Made by a program: the position numbers and the translations under genes. Below, in pieces: positions 31,717 through 43,439 of a stretch of 64,000 nt of DNA. The notes below the pieces were generated by a model. That model ran no database searches. It was not told the origin of the DNA and saw only the letters and a list, made by a program, of their open reading frames with translations. Origin of the DNA: Aspidapion aeneum (taxonomy: Eukaryota > Arthropoda > Insecta > Coleoptera > Brentidae); NCBI GenBank assembly GCA_963576565.1, contig OY755039.1, positions 76,978,789 to 77,042,788 of the forward strand. The letters run 5' to 3'. Numbering within the stretch: position 1 is the first letter of the stretch; the number at the start of each line of letters is the position of its first letter.

Positions 31717-34708
31717 TGTGGCCTATTAAAATGCGTAGGGTGACATTTGTGGCAGCTTAAAGACGTTGCCGCCATTTTGTGACACTGTAATTAGAATAAT
31801 AACAATTTGCCAACTTGTGACACAACAAAACCACTGAATAATTAAACAAATATCGGGAAGCAGAACTGTATTTTCCAGCTAGGTAAAACATTGATATGCC
31901 CGGTAACTTTTATACAGTGGAGAAGGGGGGGTTCAGAAATAAGAAAATTTTACGTGCGCCACAGTGTTTTAATATCAATGTTTTACAAAGAAGATCTTAA
32001 TTAAAATACAGTTCAACCCAAACGTTGTAGCCAAACAATGAAACTCTACTTACTTCCGAGGCTTCCAGAGTATTTGTGTAATGTGTAAAAACCAAAAAAA
32101 ATTTACTAATAAACAAGCTAAAATTCTTAAAGATTTTTAAATGAATCAAAATGACACAAATAGAAAGTTCTTTATAGGTAGATGCACATTTCCAGCAGGT
32201 CACAGTGTACCTACATTTGAGTCAGTAGTGTACGACTCACTTACATAAATGATTGTTTAAAAAAATACACTTCCAAAATCGCTCCATCATAGGGGAGATC
32301 TGGACCAAATATCTGCTGTCATCATTCTACATTAGGTAGAATGAGACAGACAGCAACCCAGTCCGAGATCTAACCCATGAGGCAAAACAATGTAAGGAAA
32401 CCACAAAAAAAATATAACCTCATCTCTCTTTTGTCTCTGCAAAGTTGGTTCACGTTGGATTGTACAAATAACACAAAGATTTAGTTCATCTTGTTTATTT
32501 CAAAGGTAAAGCAAAAAAAATACTGGAGACATGAAATATGCAAAAAAAATTAAACAAGTTCGGGCCAAAGTAGCAAGGCACTTTAACTTTGACAGAGAAA
32601 TTGTCTTAAATAAATGAAATGAAGGAAAACTTAGTAAATACGCCGCAAAATTGTGGTTATGACGTCATAACGTTACCTTGCGTTTACAAGCAATGTTGAA
32701 TTTATACTGTGAAAAATTATATATGAAAAGATTACGTCTAAATTATATTAAAAATTTATATGAAAAGATTATGTCTAAATTATATTGAAGATTTATGTGA
32801 AAGATTATATCTGAAGCTTGCTCCTACCTTGGTCCTTGATTATTTTATGTGTGTTTTATTTTGTAAACCTGGAAGTGGTGTACTCCGCCATTCCTCACTG
32901 CTACTCTGGTCCTGATTCTGCCCGCGCCTCCCCTCGTGCTTGCTTAGCAAATGGTGCTAGGGCAGCACATGGTGGTCAAAAGGTTGTGAGATACTTGCCC
33001 GAGCGTAAAACCCTTTCCCAGGGTTACAAGGCTACACCCCGCTTCACACCAGCGTCCAGCACAGCTGTCGATGGAATGGACAGGGCGCTCTTATTTCCCA
33101 TACAAATGGCGTAGGCCGACTTAAATCCCCTTCAAAAGGGTGTGAGCGTCACTTTAGATTCGCCTAAACACGACGACTCACAGCAAACCGTCTTTGGTAT
33201 AATCCGCAACTACTGCAGTGCCAATAAATGCCAATAACCACAAAACAATGGCGACACCAACAGACGGCCACCAGCACAGCCAAGATTCGTTAGGAAAGAC
33301 AAGGTACTCCGTCGAGAACACAAAAAAAAATGAAGCCGCCGGAAACCGTAAATGTGGTGGGGACAGTAAAACGCACGGTACCAACCTAATTTTCCCGGTT
33401 AAATTCAAATAAGGATGCAAACCTATTAAAAAAAACCGCTCTCAACGAAAAAGCACTAAGTCTGGTTTGCGAGACTGGAGAAAAAGACCCGCGGTTTTCA
33501 AACCAACCAATGAGGAAACACACCAACACTTTCGTACCGGTATATAGGGTGCAGCATCGACCAAGTGGACATTGAAAATACGTAAAACGCGCATTGAGGT
33601 GTTGTCGGATCTATTTCCACGGTTGAAATTTTTATAACAAGGACGTCGAGACACCCTCCATACATAGACCGAACATTTGCCTACCGGACCCCTGCCGACA
33701 TAGCAAGTAGGAGGAAATAACCAGACTATAAGAAGCTCAGCATTGAAACCATCAACTGTAAAATCACTTACTGGAGATCAGAGCCTGCATCAAACCCAGG
33801 AATATTCGAACACTCAACCAATTCCCATATGAGTAAAGCTATACTGAGTGTAGAATTTAGTTGTATTTTAGTTACAGTCTTAGTAACTAAGTTTCCTTTG
33901 CTCTTTATAAATGTTTTCTCTAAGATTCATATGGTTTAACGCCATTTTTGTAAAACATTTCTACATTAATAAAGTTGTTTCTGAACCTGAACCTAAAAAT
34001 ACACACTACTGCTTAAACTCGGCACAAGAGTGTTCAGATGTTAAGTTTGCTCACCACTAGCCAGCCCTACACAACCCTTCAATCAGACTGAGTTAGTTAT
34101 TAACTTTATTTAACTATGATTATATATAAATTTATATAATATAAAAATACGATTTTGTTTATTCTTTTAGTCCTGGTTTTTATTCCTCGTTTATCTCCCA
34201 TTTACAAAAGTACATAACTCGTATTTATTTTATCTTCTCCTTATCAAATTAATAAAGATATCAAAGTGGGCCAATATCCTCCAAAATAAACATAAGCGAA
34301 TGGAATGTTCACCTAAATGTTTCCTTCCTGTTACTGAAACCATTTGTGATGCGGCAACGCCGCCATTCCCCAGGCGAACAGCTGTTTATTTTCATGAACG
34401 TCAAAGGAAACCACGAAATTCCCCAGATAAACAAAACAATCAAGAGTTTTAATGTGATTTTTCCGAAACCTGTGATCCTAAATTCCAATTACGATGTCCA
34501 GATAATACGGTGTCCGTAGTGGTGTCCACAGTAATTCGATGGAATGTCTCCTTTATAAGGTAACTTTTTGGACACTATATAACCTCCAAACCTAGCTCTA
34601 TAAAATACCCTTAATTTGTGTACAGAAAGACGAGTCGAAGAGCCTTGATTATTTACCTAAATAAACAAATATGTAACGTTGCCTTAAACGTAAAAATGAC
34701 ACGTTACA
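31717..34708 (-). repeat. 5' LTR of the gypsy provirus (2,992 bp)
   Basis: The ends are TGTAACG and GGCCACA in the sense direction. The LTR should hold the promoter: a TATATA box lies at 33541-33546. It has the same GC-rich CpG core as the 3' LTR. Several 60-100 codon frames on both strands begin only with TTG or lack domain content, so I do not call them genes. Confidence 0.92.
33540..33547 (-). promoter_or_regulatory. Putative TATA box in the LTR
   Basis: The sense strand reads CACCCTATATACCGG inside the GC-rich core. If used, U3 would be about 1.2 kb and R-U5 about 1.8 kb. The assignment is by sequence only. Confidence 0.4.
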
Positions 34709-34712
34709 CTGT
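34709..34712. repeat. Target site duplication CTGT, right side of gypsy provirus
   Basis: This matches 18955-18958. The same CTGT and following flank are found after the copied LTRs (39744 in the direct copy, mirrored at 40442-40445), showing that those LTRs are copies of this locus and not separate insertions. Confidence 0.75.
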
Positions 34713-34744
34713 ATGTAATTTTTAAACTTGTTATTGAAATAACT

Positions 34745-35315
34745 CTCCGTGTAATGAGTATGTATACTTGGGTGTCACATTTGATAAGACAGGAACAGAC
34801 TGTAAAGAACTGGAAAAAAGAATAGTAAAAGCAAAAAAGGTTATTGGTTGTCTTAACAGTATTTTATGGAGCAGAGAGATAAAAAAGAATGTAAAATTTA
34901 ACATATATGAAACAATGGTGAAAAACACGCTGTTGTATGGAATAGAGACTTGTCGCGTAACAGAAAAATACAAAGCAAAAATGGAAAGTGTCGAAATGGA
35001 TGCAATAAGAAGATCAATGAGAATATCTAGAACAGATCATATAAGAAATGAGATCATAAAAGAAAGAATGGTAATCGAGGGAAGCATAACGGATGACATC
35101 ACTTAGAGGCAACTGATATGGTACGGCCATGTACAACGGATGAGCGACAAAAGATTACCAAAGCAGGTCCTAGAATGCCAACCAATATGGCGCAGAAAAA
35201 GAGGGCGTCCTAAACTGGAATGGCAACAGTCAATCCAAAAATCAATGAGTCAAAAAAACCTGACGGAAGATTACTGTCAGGATCGAAGGAGGTGGAGAAT
35301 AGGCGTCGTACAACG
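34745..35315 (+). pseudogene. RTE-like non-LTR retrotransposon, C-terminal RT fragment
   Basis: The frame from 34756 reads EYVYLGVTFDKTGTDCKELE, then YETMVKNTLLYGIETCRV and RSMRISRTDHIRNEII, up to a TAG at 35104-35106. The homology continues in frame past that stop (QLIWYGHVQRM, WRRKRGRPKLEW). The WYGHVQRM...GRPKLEW tail is typical of the C-terminus of insect endonuclease-reverse transcriptase elements of the RTE type. The start is 5' truncated. It ends abruptly at 35315, where copied proviral leader begins; the missing 3' end reappears at 45661-45900. Confidence 0.8.
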
Positions 35316-38300
35316 CTGAACTTTACAAATGAACTAAAAAAAATCAAAAAAACTTATATCTATATCTGTCTCAGTTAAACATTTCTTTTGTGGTATTATA
35401 TCTAGTTGGGCTTCAAATTCATCTTCTCTGTATTCAATCCGGAGCAGGCAAAACTTCTCAAGGCTCAAACATAAATGTTTGCTCTCCATTGGCCATGATC
35501 AAGCTATGACCTGAACGCAGTAAAAAAATACAGAAAAAAAATAATTGTGAACCAGAAAAACTTTAATTGATAGAAATACCCGTAGGTCATTTTTAAAAAA
35601 AATGCACTCCAAAGCCCGACGCTGTATTTTCTAACAAGAAAAAAATTGACCAGTCACGAAAACACAACTAGACAACTACACTTGGACCAAAGACCTAAAA
35701 AACTGTCCTACAAAAAAATACCCCAAAAAAAATGTTAACTGGACCTCTTGGCGTTGATCTTCAGGCAATGTGTTGCTGTAGGAATTTTAGCCTTGTGTTC
35801 CCTAAAGTTCCGAGCTGACACTATGTAGTAGTACCCTCCTCTGACCCGATGTAACTGAGTGACGTAAGATCTTAATTGTCATCAACAGTTACCACCAAAA
35901 AGCAAGAAAAGAAAATGACAAAGCAAAATAAACTCATTTTCCTTTTCTTTCATGACTAATTAATACTTTCAACTAAACAAAGCTACCAGCTGTTAAGCTA
36001 TATTTACTTTAAAACAACCCAGCCAAGAAAAATTTGTGTTAAACCTTGTAAAAATATTCCAACTTCCAAGTGGTGATATCCCACAAAAAATTAAAATCAC
36101 CAAAAAAAAATAACTTGTTGACCTAAATAAATTGACTACACTAAAAAATAATCGGTGAAACAATTTCTATCCTATCACAAGCAGGAAATAATAACATATT
36201 AGTAGTAGGCAACCTGTAAAAAAAAAATGTTAGAAAAAAACACACTACCTATGTCATATATTTAAAACATAAAAAGACCATGTCTGGAGGTCCATCCACC
36301 CATAAATCAACAAATAAAAATTGAAGTAAATTTACATTGCTGTATTTATTTTTCTTTAAAAAAAAATTAAAACATGTTTTTTCTACAAAAAAACTTTAAA
36401 GAATTAAGACATGAGTTGGACTCCGTTCAATAAAAACTCCCATGTTTTTTATCCACTTATTCTTCCTTAATACATAAAAATGAATATTTTATTTTCCAAG
36501 AAAAACTTGTGAAGATAAGCTAACAAAAAACTATGAGATTCACTAAAACAACAAAACGAGTTCCAAATCAACGTTCAAATATTACCAAAAAATATTTAAA
36601 AAGTGTTATTTCCAAAAACCAATGATGATGGAAAATCCTGTTTTATAGTAAAAAAATTATTGGGTGTCAAAAAACACCGACAGCCATTGAACAAAAAAAT
36701 TACATCAGATGTTAAAAAACTAGCCAAAAACTCACGTTGGGCGCCAATTTGTGGCCTATTAAAATGCGTAGGGTGACATTTGTGGCAGCTTAAAGACGTT
36801 GCCGCCATTTTGTGACACTGTAATTAGAATAATAACAATTTGCCAACTTGTGACACAACAAAACCACTGAATAATTAAACAAATATCGGGAAGCAGAACT
36901 GTATTTTCCAGCTAGGTAAAACATTGATATGCCCGGTAACTTTTATACAGTGGAGAAGGGGGGGGTTCAGAAATAAGAAAATTTTACGTGCGCCACAGTG
37001 TTTTAATATCAATGTTTTACAAAGAAGATCTTAATTAAAATACAGTTCAATCCAAACGTTGTAGCCAAACAATGAAACTCTACTTACTTCCGAGGCTTCC
37101 AGAGTATTTGTGTAATGTGTAAAAACCAAAAAAAATTTACTAATAAACAAGCTAAAATTCTTAAAGATTTTTAAATGAATCAAAATGACACAAATAGAAA
37201 GTTCTTTATAGGTAGATGCACATTTCCAGCAGGTCACAGTGTACCTACATTTGAGTCAGTAGTGTACGACTCACTTACATAAATGATTGTTTAAAAAAAT
37301 ACACTTCCAAAATCGCTCCATCATAGGGGAGATCTGGACCAAATATCTGCTGTCATCATTCTACATTAGGTAGAATGAGACAGACAGCAACCCAGTCCGA
37401 GATCTAACCCATGAGGCAAAACAATGTAAGGAAACCACAAAAAAAATATAACCTCATCTCTCTTTTGTCTCTGCAAAGTTGGTTCACGTTGGATTGTACA
37501 AATAACACAAAGATTTAGTTCATCTTGTTTATTTCAAAGGTAAAGCAAAAAAAATACTGGAGACATGAAATATGCAAAAAAAATTAAACAAGTTCGGGCC
37601 AAAGTAGCAAGGCACTTTAACTTTGACAGAGAAATTGTCTTAAATAAATGAAATGAAGGAAAACTTAGTAAATACGCCGCAAAATTGTGGTTATGACGTC
37701 ATAACGTTACCTTGCGTTTACAAGCAATGTTGAATTTATACTGTGAAAAATTATATATGAAAAGATTACGTCTAAATATATTAAAAATTTATATGAAAAG
37801 ATTATGTCTAAATTATATTGAAGATTTATGTGAAAGATTATATCTGAAGCTTGCTCCTACCTTGGTCCTTGATTATTTTATGTGTGTTTTATTTTGTAAA
37901 CCTGGAAGTGGTGTACTCCGCCATTCCTCACTGCTACTCTGGTCCTGATTCTGCCCGCGCCTCCCCTCGTGCTTGCTTAGCAAATGGTGCTAGGGCAGCA
38001 CATGGTGGTCAAAAGGTTGTGAGATACTTGCCCGAGCGTAAAACCCTTTCCCAGGGTTACAAGGCTACACCCCGCTTCACACCAGCGTCCAGCACAGCTG
38101 TCGATGGAATGGACAGGGCGCTCTTATTTCCCATACAAATGGCGTAGGCCGACTTAAATCCCCTTCAAAAGGGTGTGAGCGTCACTTTAGATTTCGCCTA
38201 AACACGACGACTCACAGCAAACCGTCTTTGGTATAATCCGCAACTACTGCAGTGCCAATAAATGCCAATAACCACAAAACAATGGCGACACCAACAGACG

Positions 38301-39835
38301 GCCACCAGCACAGCCAAGATTCGTTAGGAAAGACAAGGTACTCCGTCGAGAACACAAAAAAAAATGAAGCCGCCGGAAACCGTAAATGTGGTGGGGACAG
38401 TAAAACGCACGGTACCAACCTAATTTTCCCGGTTAAATTCAAATAAGGATGCAAACCTATTAAAAAAAAACCGCTCTCAACGAAAAAGCACTAAGTCTGG
38501 TTTGCGAGACTGGAGAAAAAGACCCGCGGTTTTCAAACCAACCAATGAGGAAACACACCAACACTTTCGTACCGGTATATAGGGTGCAGCATCGACCAAG
38601 TGGACATTGAAAATACGTAAAACGCGCATTGAGGTGTTGTCGGATCTATTTCCACGGTTGAAATTTTTATAACAAGGACGTCGAGACACCCTCCATACAT
38701 AGACCGAACATTTGCCTACCGGACCCCTGCCGACATAGCAAGTAGGAGGAAATAACCAGACTATAAGAAGCTCAGCATTGAAACCATCAACTGTAAAATC
38801 ACTTACTGGAGATCAGAGCCTGCATCAAACCCAGGAATATTCGAACACTCAACCAATTCCCATATGAGTAAAGCTATACTGAGTGTAGAATTTAGTTGTA
38901 TTTTAGTTACAGTCTTAGTAACTAAGTTTCCTTTGCTCTTTATAAATGTTTGCTCTAAGATTCATATGGTTTAACGCCATTTTTGTAAAACATTTCTACA
39001 TTAATAAAGTTGTTTCTGAACCTGAACCTAAAAATACACACTACTGCTTAAACTCGGCACAAGAGTGTTCAGATGTTAAGTTTGCTCACCACTAGCCAGC
39101 CCTACACAACCCTTCAATCAGACTGAGTTAGTTATTAACTTTATTTAACTATGATTATATATAAATTTATATAATATAAAAATACGATTTTGTTTATTCT
39201 TTTAGTCCTGGTTTTTATTCCTCGTTTATCTCCCATTTACAAAAGTACATAACTCGTATTTATTTTATCTTCTCCTTATCAAATTAATAAAGATATCAAA
39301 GTGGGCCAATATCCTCCAAAATAAACATAAGCGAATGGAATGTTCACCTAAATGTTTCCTTCCTGTTACTGAAACCATTTGTGATGCGGCAATGCCGCCA
39401 TTCCCCAGGCGAACAGCTGTTTATTTTCATGAACGTCAAAGGAAACCACGAAATTCCCCAGATAAACAAAACAATCAAGAGTTTTAATGTGATTTTTCCG
39501 AAACCTGTGATCCTAAATTCCAATTACGATGTCCAGATAATACGGTGTCCGTAGTGGTGTCCACAGTAATTCGATGGAATGTCTCCTTTATAAGGTAACT
39601 TTTTGGACACTATATAACCTCCAAACCTAGCTCTATAAAATACCCTTAATTTGTGTACAGAAAGACGAGTCGAAGAGCCTTGATTATTTACCTAAATAAA
39701 CAAATATGTAACGTTGCCTTAAACGTAAAAATGACACGTTACACTGTATGTAATTTTTAAACTTGTTATTGAAATAACTCTCCGTGTAATGAGTATGTAT
39801 ACTTGGGTGTCACATTTGATAAGACAGGAAGAGAC
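35316..39835 (-). repeat. Direct duplicate of the provirus 5' end and its flank
   Basis: This segment repeats 30284-34800 in the same orientation: part of the leader, PBS, the whole LTR (36750-39743), the CTGT flank and the first part of the RTE fragment. Differences are few: homopolymer lengths, a 2-bp deletion near 37780, and isolated substitutions. The join at 35315/35316 fuses RTE sequence to the middle of the leader with at most one base of homology. Confidence 0.9.
36750..39743 (-). repeat. LTR copy within the direct duplicate
   Basis: The 2,994-bp LTR is nearly identical to 31717-34708. It is followed by no gag or pol, because it came by duplication of the locus rather than by retrotransposition. 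Confidence 0.9.
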
Positions 39836-39838
39836 TTG

Positions 39839-40438
39839 CGTTGTACGACGCCTATTCTCCACCTCCTTCGATCCTGACAGTAATCTTCCGTCAGGTTTTT
39901 TTGACTCATTGATTTTTGGATTGACTGTTGCCATTCCAGTTTAGGACGCCCTCTTTTTCTGCGCCATATTGGTTGGCATTCTAGGACCTGCTTTGGTAAT
40001 CTTTTGTCGCTCATCCGTTGTACATGGCCGTACCATATCAGTTGCCTCTAAGTGATGTCATCCGTTATGCTTCCCTCGATTACCATTCTTTCTTTTATGA
40101 TCTCATTTCTTATATGATCTGTTCTAGATATTCTCATTGATCTTCTTATTGCATCCATTTCGACACTTTCCATTTTTGCTTTGTATTTTTCTGTTACGCG
40201 ACAAGTCTCTATTCCATACAACAGCGTGTTTTTCACCATTGTTTCATATATGTTAAATTTTACATTCTTTTTTATCTCTCTGCTCCATAAAATACTGTTA
40301 AGACAACCAATAACCTTTTTTGCTTTTACTATTCTTTTTTCCAGTTCTTTACAGTCTGTTCCTGTCTTATCAAATGTGACACCCAAGTATACATACTCAT
40401 TACACGGAGAGTTATTTCAATAACAAGTTTAAAAATTA
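39839..40438 (-). pseudogene. Inverted copy of the RTE C-terminal fragment
   Basis: This is the reverse complement of about 34715-35315, starting exactly at the base that ends the first RTE fragment (CGTTGTACG, mirror of GTACAACG). The 112-codon frame at 40048-40386 is identical in protein to 34768-35106, including the premature TAG, so that stop predates the duplication. Confidence 0.85.
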
Positions 40439-40445
40439 TATACAG

Positions 40446-43439
40446 TGTAACGTGTCATTTTTACGTTTAAGGCAACGTTACATATTTGTTTATTTAGGTA
40501 AATAATCAAGGCTCTTCGACTCGTCTTTCTGTACACAAATTAAGGGTATTTTATAGAGCTAGGTTTGGAGGTTATATATTGTCCAAAAAGTTACCTTATA
40601 AAGGAGACATTCCATCGAATTACTGTGGACACCACTACGGACACCGTATTATCTGGACATCGTAATTGGAATTTAGGATCACAGGTTTCGGAAAAATCAC
40701 ATTAAAACTCTTGATTGTTTTGTTTATCTGGGGAATTTCGTGGTTTCCTTTGACGTTCATGAAAATAAACAGCTGTTCGCCTGGGGAATGGCGGCGTTGC
40801 CGCATCACAAATGGTTTCAGTAACAGGAAGGAAACATTTAGGTGAACATTCCATTCGCTTATGTTTATTTTGGAGGATATTGGCCCACTTTGATATCTTT
40901 ATTAATTTGATAAGGAGAAGATAAAATAAATACGAGTTATGTACTTTTGTAAATGGGAGATAAACGAGGAATAAAAACCAGGACTAAAAGAATAAACAAA
41001 ATCGTATTTTTATATTATATAAATTTATATATAATCATAGTTAAATAAAGTTAATAACTAACTCAGTCTGATTGAAGGGTTGTGTAGGGCTGGCTAGTGG
41101 TGAGCAAACTTAACATCTGAACACTCTTGTGCCGAGTTTAAGCAGTAGTGTGTATTTTTAGGTTCAGGTTCAGAAACAACTTTATTAATGTAGAAATGTT
41201 TTACAAAAATGGCGTTAAACCATATGAATCTTAGAGAAAACATTTATAAAGAGCAAAGGAAACTTAGTTACTAAGACTGTAACTAAAATACAACTAAATT
41301 CTACACTCAGTATAGCTTTACTCATATGGGAATTGGTTGAGTGTTCGAATATTCCTGGGTTTGATGCAGGCTCTGATCTCCAGTAAGTGATTTTACAGTT
41401 GATGGTTTCAATGCTGAGCTTCTTATAGTCTGGTTATTTCCTCCTACTTGCTATGTCGGCAGGGGTCCGGTAGGCAAATGTTCGGTCTATGTATGGAGGG
41501 TGTCTCGACGTCCTTGTTATAAAAATTTCAACCGTGGAAATAGATCCGACAACACCTCAATGCGCGTTTTACGTATTTTCAATGTCCACTTGGTCGATGC
41601 TGCACCCTATATACCGGTACGAAAGTGTTGGTGTGTTTCCTCATTGGTTGGTTTGAAAACCGCGGGTCTTTTTCTCCAGTCTCGCAAACCAGACTTAGTG
41701 CTTTTTCGTTGAGAGCGGTTTTTTTTAATAGGTTTGCATCCTTATTTGAATTTAACCGGGAAAATTAGGTTGGTACCGTGCGTTTTACTGTCCCCACCAC
41801 ATTTACGGTTTCCGGCGGCTTCATTTTTTTTTGTGTTCTCGACGGAGTACCTTGTCTTTCCTAACGAATCTTGGCTGTGCTGGTGGCCGTCTGTTGGTGT
41901 CGCCATTGTTTTGTGGTTATTGGCATTTATTGGCACTGCAGTAGTTGCGGATTATACCAAAGACGGTTTGCTGTGAGTCGTCGTGTTTAGGCGAATCTAA
42001 AGTGACGCTCACACCCTTTTGAAGGGGATTTAAGTCGGCCTACGCCATTTGTATGGGAAATAAGAGCGCCCTGTCCATTCCATCGACAGCTGTGCTGGAC
42101 GCTGGTGTGAAGCGGGGTGTAGCCTTGTAACCCTGGGAAAGGGTTTTACGCTCGGGCAAGTATCTCACAACCTTTTGACCACCATGTGCTGCCCTAGCAC
42201 CATTTGCTAAGCAAGCACGAGGGGAGGCGCGGGCAGAATCAGGACCAGAGTAGCAGTGAGGAATGGCGGAGTACACCACTTCCAGGTTTACAAAATAAAA
42301 CACACATAAAATAATCAAGGACCAAGGTAGGAGCAAGCTTCAGATATAATCTTTCACATAAATCTTCAATATAATTTAGACATAATCTTTTCATATAAAT
42401 TTTTAATATAATTTAGACGTAATCTTTTCATATATAATTTTTCACAGTATAAATTCAACATTGCTTGTAAACGCAAGGTAACGTTATGACGTCATAACCA
42501 CAATTTTGCGGCGTATTTACTAAGTTTTCCTTCATTTCATTTATTTAAGACAATTTCTCTGTCAAAGTTAAAGTGCCTTGCTACTTTGGCCCGAACTTGT
42601 TTAATTTTTTTTGCATATTTCATGTCTCCAGTATTTTTTTTTGCTTTACCTTTGAAATAAACAAGATGAACTAAATCTTTGTGTTATTTGTACAATCCAA
42701 CGTGAACCAACTTTGCAGAGACAAAAGAGAGATGAGGTTATATTTTTTTTGTGGTTTCCTTACATTGTTTTGCCTCATGGGTTAGATCTCGGACTGGGTT
42801 GCTGTCTGTCTCATTCTACCTAATGTAGAATGATGACAGCAGATATTTGGTCCAGATCTCCCCTATGATGGAGCGATTTTGGAAGTGTAATTTTTTTAAA
42901 CAATCATTTATGTAAGTGAGTCGTACACTACTGACTCAAATGTAGGTACACTGTGACCTGCTGGAAATGTGCATCTACCTATAAAGAACTTTCTATTTGT
43001 GTCATTTTGATTCATTTAAAAATCTTTAAGAATTTTAGCTTGTTTATTAGTAAATTTTTTTTGGTTTTTACACATTACACAAATACTCTGGAAGCCTCGG
43101 AAGTAAGTAGAGTTTCATTGTTTGGCTACAACGTTTGGGTTGAACTGTATTTTAATTAAGATCTTCTTTGTAAAACATTGATATTAAAACACTGTGGCGC
43201 ACGTAAAATTTTCTTATTTCTGAACCCCCCCTTCTCCACTGTATAAAAGTTACCGGGCATATCAATGTTTTACCTAGCTGGAAAATACAGTTCTGCTTCC
43301 CGATATTTGTTTAATTATTCAGTGGTTTTGTTGTGTCACAAGTTGGCAAATTGTTATTATTCTAATTACAGTGTCACAAAATGGCGGCAACGTCTTTAAG
43401 CTGCCACAAATGTCACCCTACGCATTTTAATAGGCCACA
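40446..43439 (+). repeat. LTR copy within the inverted duplicate
   Basis: The 2,994-bp LTR is in the plus orientation, almost identical to the 5' LTR. A few private changes are visible, for example TATATTGTCC where the others read TATAGTGTCC. Confidence 0.9.

Larger units (their letters stand above)
18959..34708 (-). mobile_element. 15.75-kb Ty3/gypsy LTR retrotransposon, nearly complete but broken
   Basis: In sense (minus) order: 5' LTR 34708-31717, PBS 31713-31700, a leader to 26508, gag, protease, RT, RNase H, integrase, PPT, and 3' LTR 21945-18959. A CTGT duplication flanks the whole. The domain order PR-RT-RH-IN is that of Ty3/gypsy, not of copia or BEL. No env ORF lies between pol and the PPT; only about 27 bp separate the pol stop from the PPT. 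There is no chromodomain. The two LTRs differ at more than 30 places by eye, roughly 1-2%, so the insertion is not brand-new. Two lesions in pol make it non-autonomous. Confidence 0.93.

Noticed and set aside
32818..33114. 98-codon plus-strand frame in the LTR GC-rich core (also at 37851 and 42040)
   Set aside because: It starts with TTG, is antisense to the element, and has no domain; open frames are expected by chance in the GC-rich part.
33178..33420. 80-codon LTR frame with a hydrophobic C-terminus (repeated at 38212 and 41734)
   Set aside because: It begins with TTG and has no ATG in frame. The 3' LTR version is frameshifted in a homopolymer, so there is no sign of selection for the protein.
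35316..43439. Separate solo-LTR insertions
   Set aside because: The extra LTRs carry the same CTGT plus RTE flank on one side and proviral leader on the other, so they arose by duplication of the locus, not by LTR-LTR recombination.
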